Below are positions 56,933 through 64,000 of a stretch of DNA of 64,000 nucleotides, piece after piece. The first letter of the stretch is position 1. Each line of letters opens with the position of its first letter. The position numbers were made by a program, and so were the translations under genes. The DNA comes from Cytobacillus firmus. Lineage in GTDB: Bacteria > Bacillota > Bacilli > Bacillales > Cytobacillaceae. The stretch is from assembly GCF_023612095.1 (NCBI RefSeq), contig NZ_CP086235.1:2863501-2927500 (forward strand). The letters run 5' to 3'. Below the pieces are notes generated by a model. It was not told the DNA's origin and searched no databases. It was given only the letters and a program-made list of their open reading frames with translations.

Positions 56933-57991
56933 TTACTTCACCCCCTTTTTGCTGATACGGTCAATAAAGATGCGAATCATATAGCTTGCAGCAACAAAGA
57001 ACACGATAAGAGCAATGATAATATCAACCAGTTCATTAGGAACTCCAGCTTCAAGCGGCATGTTTAAGGCGCCGACCTTCAAGCTTCCGAATAGCAATGC
57101 TGCAAAAATAATTCCAATTGGACCATTCCCGCCTAAGAGTGCTACCGCGATTCCGTCAAAACCTACTCCGGTAAAGCCGCCCTTTATGGCTGCATAGCCG
57201 AATGTACCCAACGCTTCCATCGCACCCGCAAGTCCTGCAAATGCTCCTGAGATGACCATTGATAAAATGATATTTTTGCTGACGCTCATGCCTGCATATT
57301 CAGATGCATGCTGGTTAAAGCCTACAGCTCGCAATTCGTATCCTTTAGATGTTTTTTCTAATAGGAACCACATAATAAACACACATGCTAAAGCAATTAA
57401 AATTCCCCAGTGCAAACGGGAATAATCAGTTAATCCTTCAAGAAACGGGGAACGCAATGATGCAGATTCTGCAATCATCTCGCTCCGGTCACTTTTTTCT
57501 GAAAGAACCGTACGGACTATATAGTTGGTTACATGCAAGGCCACATAGTTCATCATGATCGTGACAATAACTTCATGCACTTTAAACTTGGCTTTCAAAA
57601 GGCCCGGTATGAATGCCCACAGCGCTCCAGCAGCTGCAGCTGCGAGAACCGCTAGCGGCAGATGGATGAACTTTGGAAGTTCAAATGTAACCCCTACCCA
57701 AACAGCTGCAAGCCATCCGACGATCAGCTGTCCTTCAACACCGATATTAAATAAGCCTGTACGAAAAGCAAATGCAACCGCCAAACCGGCAAGAATATAA
57801 GGTGTAACCTGTCTGACTACTTCACCAGTGTAGTAGATTTCACCAAAAGCACCGTTCCATAAGGCAATAAATGCAGATCCGGCATTATATCCAGTTGCTA
57901 TCATAATGATTGTGCCTACTAATACCCCGAGCAGAACGGCAACTAGAGGTACGACAATATTCTTCATGCGATTAGACATGGTTTTCGCCAC
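56933..57991 (-). CDS. nupP: Nucleoside ABC transporter permease NupP
   Basis: 352 residues, multiple helices (IVVPLVAVLLGVLVGTIIMI; TPYILAGLAVAFAFRTGLFN, IGVEGQLIVGWLAAVW). The EAA-like cytosolic motif is in LRAVGFNQHASEYAGMSVSK. It overlaps the 3' end of nupO by 20 bases, so translation is probably coupled. Family and context match YufP of B. subtilis. Confidence 0.9.
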   Translation of the reverse strand: MAKTMSNRMKNIVVPLVAVLLGVLVGTIIMIATGYNAGSAFIALWNGAFGEIYYTGEVVRQVTPYILAGLAVAFAFRTGLFNIGVEGQLIVGWLAAVWVGVTFELPKFIHLPLAVLAAAAAGALWAFIPGLLKAKFKVHEVIVTIMMNYVALHVTNYIVRTVLSEKSDRSEMIAESASLRSPFLEGLTDYSRLHWGILIALACVFIMWFLLEKTSKGYELRAVGFNQHASEYAGMSVSKNIILSMVISGAFAGLAGAMEALGTFGYAAIKGGFTGVGFDGIAVALLGGNGPIGIIFAALLFGSLKVGALNMPLEAGVPNELVDIIIALIVFFVAASYMIRIFIDRISKKGVK

Positions 57992-59507
57992 CTGCTTCCT
58001 TCCGTTTAGAACCGGCCATCAATAAACCTAATTCTTGTTCAGTAGTTTGTTTCGGGTCAACTACTGCTACAATTTCACCCTCATAAATAACAGCGATCCG
58101 GTCGCTGACATTCATTATTTCATCCAATTCAAATGAAAGAAGCAGCACTGCTTTCCCTTGGTCACGCTGTTCAATCAGACGCCTGTGAATGTATTCAATT
58201 GCACCAACATCCAGGCCGCGTGTCGGCTGAGCAGCAATCAGAAGATCCGGATTGCGGTCAATTTCACGTCCGATTATGGCTTTCTGCTGGTTACCTCCGG
58301 AAAGTGCCCGTGCAAGTGTATATTCACTTGGGGTCCTAACGTCGAATTCTTTAATCAGCTTTGTTGCTTTGCTGTAGATTTGTTTAAAGTTTAGAACACC
58401 CTTTTTAGAAAATGGAGCTTTGTAATAGGTTTGCAGAACCATATTCTCTCCAATTGGAAAATCGAGGACAAGTCCATGCTTGTGACGGTCCTGAGGGATA
58501 TGCCCTACACCAGTCTCCGTAACTTTACGAGGAGACATATTCACAATTTCTTTGCCATTCAATTTAATTGAACCGCTTTCAGATTTCCTCAAGCCAGTGA
58601 TTGCCTCAATTAATTCTGACTGTCCATTCCCGTCTACGCCGGCAATACCGACAATTTCACCTGCCCGTACATTGAGGTTAAGATTATTAACAGCACCAAG
58701 CCCCCGAGAATCTTTCACATTTAGATCATGAATCTCAAGCACCTGCTCCTGCGGCTTTGAGTCGGTTTTATCCGTTTTAAAAGTAACTTCCCTTCCCACC
58801 ATTAAGCTGGCAAGGTCATTCGGGTTCGTTTCACTTACATTAACGGTACCGATTCCAACTCCTTTGCGGATAACCGTTACCCGATCACACACTTCCATAA
58901 TTTCCTTTAGCTTGTGAGTGATTAGAATTATAGATTTGCCTTCCTGAATTAGAGTTTTCAGAATCTGGATTAACTCTTTAATTTCCTGTGGAGTCAGAAC
59001 AGCAGTAGGCTCATCAAAAATAAGGATTTCAGCACCACGATAAAGAGTCTTTAAGATCTCCACACGCTGCTGCATTCCAACTGAAATATCGGATATTTTC
59101 GCCTGCGGGTCAACCGCAAGTCCATATCGCTCGGAAATCTCCCTAACTTCCTTCTCAGCCTTTTTAATATCAATTTTTCCGCCTTTGGTTGTTTCTTTTC
59201 CAAGAATAATATTTTCAGTGACAGTGAAACGGTCTACAAGCATAAAATGCTGATGGACCATCCCGATGCCCAAGTCATTTGCTATATTTGGATCGGTGAT
59301 GCTCACCGGTTTTCCTTTAACTTTAATTTCACCCTTTTCAGGCTGATATAAGCCAAAAAGGACGTTCATCAATGTTGACTTGCCTGCACCATTTTCGCCA
59401 AGCAGCGCATGAATTTCACCTGGTTTCAGCTGAAGCGTAATATTATCATTTGCAACGATTCCAGGAAATTCCTTGCGTATGTTGAGCATTTCAATAACAT
59501 AATCCAT
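57972..59507 (-). CDS. nupO: Nucleoside ABC transporter ATPase NupO (two ATP domains)
   Basis: 511 residues from the ATG at 59507 (AAGGAG upstream; a GTG three codons earlier overlaps that site). Two ABC domains: first with Walker A GENGAGKSTLMNVLF, signature DISVGMQQRVEIL and Walker B LIFDEPTAVL. The second keeps GVDGNGQSELIEAI at Walker A, missing the classical GKS/T, and ALSGGNQQKAIIGRE as signature, as usual for sugar/nucleoside importers of this type. Confidence 0.92.
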   Translation of the reverse strand: MDYVIEMLNIRKEFPGIVANDNITLQLKPGEIHALLGENGAGKSTLMNVLFGLYQPEKGEIKVKGKPVSITDPNIANDLGIGMVHQHFMLVDRFTVTENIILGKETTKGGKIDIKKAEKEVREISERYGLAVDPQAKISDISVGMQQRVEILKTLYRGAEILIFDEPTAVLTPQEIKELIQILKTLIQEGKSIILITHKLKEIMEVCDRVTVIRKGVGIGTVNVSETNPNDLASLMVGREVTFKTDKTDSKPQEQVLEIHDLNVKDSRGLGAVNNLNLNVRAGEIVGIAGVDGNGQSELIEAITGLRKSESGSIKLNGKEIVNMSPRKVTETGVGHIPQDRHKHGLVLDFPIGENMVLQTYYKAPFSKKGVLNFKQIYSKATKLIKEFDVRTPSEYTLARALSGGNQQKAIIGREIDRNPDLLIAAQPTRGLDVGAIEYIHRRLIEQRDQGKAVLLLSFELDEIMNVSDRIAVIYEGEIVAVVDPKQTTEQELGLLMAGSKRKEAGGENHV

Positions 59508-59692
59508 TTGTTTCACTCCTTGCTCAAAATATAAGGAAATCTTTTAGTAGTAAGAGGTCAGACCTTGGAATTTCTTAGAAAAACCTGGCCATAAAGCCAA
59601 GCTCCTAAATAATTTAAAATAAGAATTAGTGCATTAAAAATCTAAGTGAAATACAGAATTAATTCTGCCCTTCATTTAAACTTTTAATTTTT

Positions 59693-59735
59693 TTAAAAAA
59701 GGAATAAGAGGCCGCAGTGCAACCTGCTTATTCCT
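59693..59735 (-). terminator. Terminator downstream of nupN
   Basis: GGAATAAG/CTTATTCC stem with a T-run on the minus strand, between nupN and nupO; partial readthrough would balance binding protein against transporter. Confidence 0.8.
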
Positions 59736-59743
59736 AAAATTAA

Positions 59744-60850
59744 TTATTCAACTGAGAAAGAAGCCAGTTCATCTTTTGAAGATGGGACAGTCAGGTCACC
59801 ATTCTTGATCTTTTCCTGCCATTCTTTAACTGCACCTTCGATTTCTGCTTTAGCAGATACTTCCGGGTTGATAGGAGCAAGGCCTACACCGTCTTCAGCC
59901 AATCCGTAAGTAGTTGTTTCTCCACCAGGGAAGCTGCCGTCTTTAGCCTTTGTAGAAAGGTCCTTAACAGCATTGTCTACACGCTTAAGAGCTGATGTAA
60001 GAATTACATTGTGCTCTTTGCCATCGATTTCTACTACACCTTCAGCTGTCTGATCTGAGTCAACACCAATTGCCCAAAGTTCTCTTTCCGGGTCTTTCTT
60101 TTTAAGGTCACGAGCTTCCTTGAAAAGACCGTTTCCAGTTCCGCCGGCAGCGTGGAAGATTACATCTACGCCAGAAGAGTACATTTTAGAAGCAATTGTC
60201 TGGCCTAATTCAGCTTTATCAAATGCACCAGCATATTGAACTTCTACTTTAATATCAGGGTTTACCGCTTGAACACCAGCAAGGAATCCAGATTCAAAAC
60301 GCTCGATAACCGGAATTTCCATACCGCCGATGAAACCAATTTTGTTTTCTTTAGTTGCATTTGCTGCAGCAACACCCGCAAGGAATGCAGCTTCCTGCTC
60401 TTTGAACATGATGCTTGCTACGTTCGGCTGATCTACTACCGCGTCAACGATACCGAAATGGGAATCTTTTTGCTGCTGAGCAATCTCATTGATTGCACCT
60501 TCCATTAAGAAACCGATTCCAAAAACAAGATCAAAGTCCTGACGCGCTAATGTATTAAGGTTTGTAGAATAGTCAGCATCTGACTGTGATTGAAGATAGT
60601 CAAATCCGCCTTTTCCTTTTTCAAGTCCATTTTCGTCACCAAATGCTTTTAAACCTTCCCAAGCAGATTGGTTAAATGATTTATCATCTACACCGCCGAC
60701 ATCTGTTACCATCGCTACAGAGAATGCTTTTTCTTTATCGTCTCCGCCAGCTGTTTCTCCGCCTTTTTCTTCACTTTTGCCGCAAGCACCCAGAATCGTT
60801 CCAGCAGCAAGAACTAAAGATAGCGCCAATCCAAATTTACGCTTTTTCAA
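59744..60850 (-). CDS. nupN: Nucleoside-binding lipoprotein NupN (BMP/PnrA family)
   Basis: 368 residues. Signal peptide with lipobox GACGK (about 21-25: [20 protein letters not shown]). BMP-family core: [27 protein letters not shown], and [20 protein letters not shown]. It is a membrane-anchored purine-nucleoside receptor feeding NupOPQ. It is encoded 72 bases after the GntR regulator. Leader AGGGGG precedes ATG. Confidence 0.92.
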   Translation of the reverse strand: MKKRKFGLALSLVLAAGTILGACGKSEEKGGETAGGDDKEKAFSVAMVTDVGGVDDKSFNQSAWEGLKAFGDENGLEKGKGGFDYLQSQSDADYSTNLNTLARQDFDLVFGIGFLMEGAINEIAQQQKDSHFGIVDAVVDQPNVASIMFKEQEAAFLAGVAAANATKENKIGFIGGMEIPVIERFESGFLAGVQAVNPDIKVEVQYAGAFDKAELGQTIASKMYSSGVDVIFHAAGGTGNGLFKEARDLKKKDPERELWAIGVDSDQTAEGVVEIDGKEHNVILTSALKRVDNAVKDLSTKAKDGSFPGGETTTYGLAEDGVGLAPINPEVSAKAEIEGAVKEWQEKIKNGDLTVPSSKDELASFSVE

Positions 60851-60922
60851 GGTTGGTACCCCCTAAGAAATTGTTTTTGCATTAGCGGAATGAATGATTG
60901 TGTTTTCGTGCTTCCCAAAAAG

Positions 60923-61648
60923 CTAGATTCTCTTTCTGAGGACATGGAAACTGAACTTATCAGCTCTGAAATAATTGACCGAATAAAGAATCGGTGTATC
61001 CGCTTCATCGAAATGCATCTGCTTTAGTACAAGCAATGCAGTTTCAGGGTCACATTCCAGAATAGGGGAAATTTTCTCGTGATAGCCAATAGGCTCGATT
61101 TGAGCGACAGCATAAGTGATTTTCCGGTTTGCCTCTTCTTCAAGCATGTTGAGGATCGACTCTTGTTCGTGGGAAAATGTATCCGAGAGAATATTCTCAG
61201 GAACTTTATCCACACAATAAACGACCGGTTCACCATTCGCTGTTCTAACCCTCTCAATTACAGCAATCTCCTGGTCTGGCGCACATGAGAATCTGCGGAT
61301 ATCGTCTTCAGTAGGTCCCAAAGTTACAGAACTCAAGAAAACGGTTCCCGGCTTCATCCCTGCCTGCAAAATCATGTTTGTGACACTATTAAGCTGTTCG
61401 ATGCCTGATGTAAATAGCGGCTTTGCATTTACAAAGGTGCCTACACCGTGACGGCGGATAATTACGTTTTCTTCTTCAAGAATGCGCAGCGCCTCCCGCA
61501 GTGTAGCTCTGCTGACACCAAGCTGTTTGGCAAGATCAAATTCTGATGGAAGCTTTTCTTTTTCTTTATACACTCCATCTTCAATATCTTGTTTTAATCG
61601 ATCGATGACTTGCAAATATAAATGCCGGTTATCTGACTTAATAGACAT
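60923..61648 (-). CDS. ymfC: GntR/HutC-family regulator (YmfC-like)
   Basis: 241 residues from ATG 61648 (GGAGG upstream; the open frame extends five codons through that site). The N-terminal winged helix has [20 protein letters not shown] and [20 protein letters not shown]. The C-terminal UTRA ligand domain follows (about 95-235). A 16-bp palindrome lies in the leader. Being placed directly ahead of nupNOPQ, it most likely controls nucleoside uptake here, whereas in B. subtilis the neighbouring gene is ymfD; the ligand is inferred, not known. Confidence 0.85.
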   Translation of the reverse strand: MSIKSDNRHLYLQVIDRLKQDIEDGVYKEKEKLPSEFDLAKQLGVSRATLREALRILEEENVIIRRHGVGTFVNAKPLFTSGIEQLNSVTNMILQAGMKPGTVFLSSVTLGPTEDDIRRFSCAPDQEIAVIERVRTANGEPVVYCVDKVPENILSDTFSHEQESILNMLEEEANRKITYAVAQIEPIGYHEKISPILECDPETALLVLKQMHFDEADTPILYSVNYFRADKFSFHVLRKRI

Positions 61649-61678
61649 GCAGGGTTCCTCCAACTTCAGTTCTCAAGA

Positions 61679-61694
61679 CATCAGACCTCTGATG
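61679..61694. promoter_or_regulatory. Predicted GntR operator in the ymfC leader
   Basis: Perfect palindrome CATCAGA-CC-TCTGATG, 31 bases upstream of the ymfC start; size and symmetry suit a GntR dimer. Confidence 0.6.
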
Positions 61695-61763
61695 TTCAAT
61701 CATTCCTACTAATCGAAAATACTATAACACTTTTTACCCAATAAAGAAATAGAAATTTATCAA

Positions 61764-61772
61764 TTTGTCGAA
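61764..61772 (+). promoter_or_regulatory. Spo0A-box-like sequence upstream of ymfC
   Basis: TTTGTCGAA, perfect 0A-box match; chance cannot be excluded. Confidence 0.35.
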
Positions 61773-61843
61773 AAAAGGTGAAAAGAACAAAATGTTTGTG
61801 AATCCCTCTGTACCAATTCTTTTTTTCTGGTATAATACTACTT

Positions 61844-61857
61844 TGAAAACGATTACA
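61844..61857. promoter_or_regulatory. CcpA (cre) site
   Basis: TGAAAACGATTACA fits the cre pattern TGnAAnCGnwnnCw. It lies 9 bases downstream of a plus-strand TATAAT (61830-61835 region) and upstream of ymfC on the other strand. Confidence 0.55.
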
Positions 61858-61870
61858 TTTAAGGTCACTG

Positions 61871-61905
61871 TACAAAATGCACCGGTTAAAAAACCCTATT
61901 TTGTA
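61871..61905. other. Nested hairpin in the ymfC-spoIIIE gap
   Basis: TACAAAAT and ATTTTGTA enclose GGTT/AACC, forming a two-part stem; part of a possible structured transcript between the cre site and the spoIIIE terminator. Confidence 0.4.
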
Positions 61906-61938
61906 ATGAGTTGAAAGTACCATACCTCTTTCATTTTA

Positions 61939-61952
61939 TGTAAGCGCTTTTA
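61939..61952. promoter_or_regulatory. Second cre-like site
   Basis: TGTAAGCGCTTTTA, one mismatch from the cre consensus, with the hallmark GCGC centre. Confidence 0.45.
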
Positions 61953-62022
61953 GTAGTATGGCATATTGAACTGTATTTTTTTATTGTCCTTTCTTTTTAG
62001 GCATTTATCTTCTTGGTACATT

Positions 62023-62056
62023 AAAAAAATGGCCGTCCGCAGACAGGCCATTTTTA
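62023..62056. terminator. Terminator of spoIIIE, usable in both directions
   Basis: AAAATGGCC/GGCCATTTT stem with T-runs on both strands. Confidence 0.85.
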
Positions 62057-62077
62057 AATATGTCATGCTTATTAATT

Positions 62078-64000
62078 TTAAGAACTTGCTTCCTCCGAAG
62101 GCTTGCCCTGGAGCACAGATCTTGGCTTGCTGCCTTCATATGGTCCGACAATCCCCCTTGCTTCCATTTCATCGATCAGCCTTGCCGCTCTCGTATAGCC
62201 AATTCTGAATCTTCTCTGAAGCATGGAGACAGAAGCAGTCTGCATTTCCAATATCAATTCAACAGCTTCTTCATAAAGATCATCATCCACTTCTCCTGCA
62301 GCTTCCGGGATATCCTCCGGAATCATTTCTTCCTGATATTGCGCCTTCTGCTGGCCGATGACGAAGTCCACTATCTCTTCAACTTCTTCATCTGACAGGA
62401 AGGCTCCCTGTACACGGACTGGTTTTGAAGCACCAACAGGAAGGAAAAGCATATCTCCTCTTCCCAGTAGTTTTTCCGCTCCGCCCATATCCAGGATGGT
62501 TCTTGAATCTGTCATTGATGAAACAGCAAACGCAATTCTTGAAGGTATATTTGCTTTAATTACACCTGTGATAACATCCACTGACGGACGTTGAGTTGCG
62601 ATTATTAAATGGATGCCTGCCGCCCGTGCCATTTGAGCAAGGCGAGTGATTGCGTCTTCCACATCGGAGGATGCCACCATCATTAAGTCTGCAAGCTCGT
62701 CCACTATAACAACAATATACGGCAGGAGGGGCTGCTGTGCCTCCTCTTCTGCATTATGCCTTTTTACATACTCATTATAGCCTTCGATATTCCTTGTGCC
62801 AGTATGTGAGAACAGCTCATAGCGCCTTTCCATCTCACTGACAACTTTCTGCAGCGCCTGAGCAGCTTTCTTCGGATTTGTCACAACCGGTGCCAGTAAA
62901 TGAGGCACCCCATTGTAAACATTCAACTCGACCATTTTAGGGTCAATCATCATTAATTTTACTTCATGTGGTTTTGCTCTCATCAAAATGCTGGTAATGA
63001 TTCCGTTAATACAAACACTCTTTCCGCTTCCTGTCGCGCCGGCAACAAGAAGGTGGGGCATTTTATTGAGTTCTGCGAGGACAGCTTCTCCGGTTATATC
63101 ACGGCCCAGCCCGATCATAAGCTTGGAGTCCGGCTTGTCATTTTGTTTGGATTCAATTACTTCCCTTAGAGAAACCATAGCCACTTCTGAGTTAGGGACT
63201 TCTATTCCAATAGCTGATTTACCCGGAATAGGTGCTTCGATCCGGATATCCTTAGCTGCCAGTGCCAATGCCAAATCATCATTCAGACTAACGATTTTGC
63301 TTACCTTTACTCCAACATCCGGATGAACCTCATATTTTGTAACAGCCGGACCTAAATGAACCTGTGTCACCCTTGCTTTTACTCCGAAACTCTGAAATGT
63401 TCTTTCGAGCTTAGCAGCATTCGCGTGGATTAGCTCATATTCACCGCTTTGATCAGTTTGCCTTGGCAGTTTTAAAAGTCTGATAGGAGGCAGCTCGTAG
63501 TCTTTGTTTTCCACTTCTGTAAACGTGATAGGCGGCGCATTTTCATCCTCCTGCTCTGTGACTGCCTTTTCCTGTGGCTGATCAGCAGCCGCATCCCGGA
63601 GATCCTCCTGATAAGCTCTTTCGGCAAAGCTTGATATTATTGGTTCGGGAGTTGGTTCAGATACCGGTTCGGAAGAATTATTGATCGTTATTACCGTTTC
63701 AGGTTCTTCTTCCTGCTGAAGAGCACGCTGCTCTTCTTCTCTTCTTGACTGCCTTTCTTCTCGTCTTTCTCTGCCTTTTTGTTTCCATTCTTTCATATCA
63801 TTTATAAAAGCAGCCCATTGTTTCTTGCAGAAATTAAGAATTGCGGCCATCATTTTCCCTGCAGCATCTCCGAACGTTTTTCCAGTGATAAGAACAAAAC
63901 CGATAATAATTAATAAAAAGGCTACAATTTTTGATCCTGCTTCATCAAAAAGATAATAAAAGAGGGCGAAAAAAATAGCCCCCAGCATTCCTCCGCCTAA
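62078..64000 (-). CDS. spoIIIE: DNA translocase SpoIIIE/FtsK (N-terminus beyond window)
   Basis: 641 codons are visible and the frame continues past the window end, so the first membrane helices are missing. The last helices ([28 protein letters not shown]) precede an acidic/Gln-rich linker (about 75-160). The motor has [16 protein letters not shown] (Walker A) and [13 protein letters not shown] (Walker B). The gamma domain ends with [19 protein letters not shown], which reads polar DNA motifs. It pumps chromosome through the sporulation septum. Confidence 0.96.
   Translation of the reverse strand, partial: LGGGMLGAIFFALFYYLFDEAGSKIVAFLLIIIGFVLITGKTFGDAAGKMMAAILNFCKKQWAAFINDMKEWKQKGRERREERQSRREEEQRALQQEEEPETVITINNSSEPVSEPTPEPIISSFAERAYQEDLRDAAADQPQEKAVTEQEDENAPPITFTEVENKDYELPPIRLLKLPRQTDQSGEYELIHANAAKLERTFQSFGVKARVTQVHLGPAVTKYEVHPDVGVKVSKIVSLNDDLALALAAKDIRIEAPIPGKSAIGIEVPNSEVAMVSLREVIESKQNDKPDSKLMIGLGRDITGEAVLAELNKMPHLLVAGATGSGKSVCINGIITSILMRAKPHEVKLMMIDPKMVELNVYNGVPHLLAPVVTNPKKAAQALQKVVSEMERRYELFSHTGTRNIEGYNEYVKRHNAEEEAQQPLLPYIVVIVDELADLMMVASSDVEDAITRLAQMARAAGIHLIIATQRPSVDVITGVIKANIPSRIAFAVSSMTDSRTILDMGGAEKLLGRGDMLFLPVGASKPVRVQGAFLSDEEVEEIVDFVIGQQKAQYQEEMIPEDIPEAAGEVDDDLYEEAVELILEMQTASVSMLQRRFRIGYTRAARLIDEMEARGIVGPYEGSKPRSVLQGKPSEEASS

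Overview
The window is a stretch of chromosome from an endospore-forming member of the Bacillaceae (Bacillus sensu lato, Cytobacillus/Mesobacillus-like). This rests on gene content and order: cotE, spoVS, spoVK, spoIIIE, sirA and a Spo0E-type phosphatase, and the B. subtilis-like runs ccdA-ccdB-ccdC, tkt-ynzC-yneB-yneA/lexA, hflX-ynbB-glnR-glnA, cotE-ymcA-miaB, spoVS-ymdB-rny-recA-cinA-pgsA-rodZ and ymfF-ymfH-ymfI-ymfJ-ymfK. The species cannot be fixed from the sequence alone.

Layout. (1) 1 to about 4320 is an AT-rich accessory segment. It holds a zinc-finger/HNH-like protein, a frameshifted BRO-N antirepressor relic, a predicted SRA-HNH modification-dependent nuclease, a small membrane protein and a tyrosine integrase. 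The integrase lies next to the 3' end of a selenocysteine tRNA gene (selC, 4323-4419, minus). This looks like one end of an integrative element inserted at selC; the other end is not recognisable here. (2) 4.4-20.4 kb is core: yneK, a DinB-like protein, cytochrome c maturation genes, a Spo0E-like phosphatase, a heterodimeric ABC exporter, sirA, tkt, the SOS genes yneA-yneB-ynzC and lexA, then glnR-glnA. (3) 20.5-33 kb holds ynbB, hflX, a TRIC-like channel, a glutaredoxin, spoVK, hfq, miaA, mreBH, mutL and mutS. (4) 33-44.7 kb holds a PH-domain protein, a VOC protein, cotE, three unrecognised small genes divergent from cotE, ymcA-miaB, korAB, an M19 dipeptidase, spoVS and ymdB. (5) 44.8-64 kb holds rny, recA, cinA, pgsA, rodZ, ymfK, ymfJ, ymfI, the M16 peptidase pair ymfF/ymfH (ymfH frameshifted in this assembly), the nucleoside uptake genes nupNOPQ with a GntR regulator, and spoIIIE, which runs off the end.

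How it fits together. LexA boxes are visible at yneA/lexA and recA. Two GlnR boxes sit at the glnRA promoter. A sigma-K-like promoter precedes cotE, a perfect Spo0A box lies upstream of sirA, and a 16-bp palindrome in the ymfC leader is a likely autoregulatory operator for ymfC-nupNOPQ. The items most worth following are the selC-linked element with its predicted nucleases, the uncharacterised three-gene cluster beside cotE, the ymfH frameshift at a C-run, and a possible cre-controlled short transcript between ymfC and spoIIIE.
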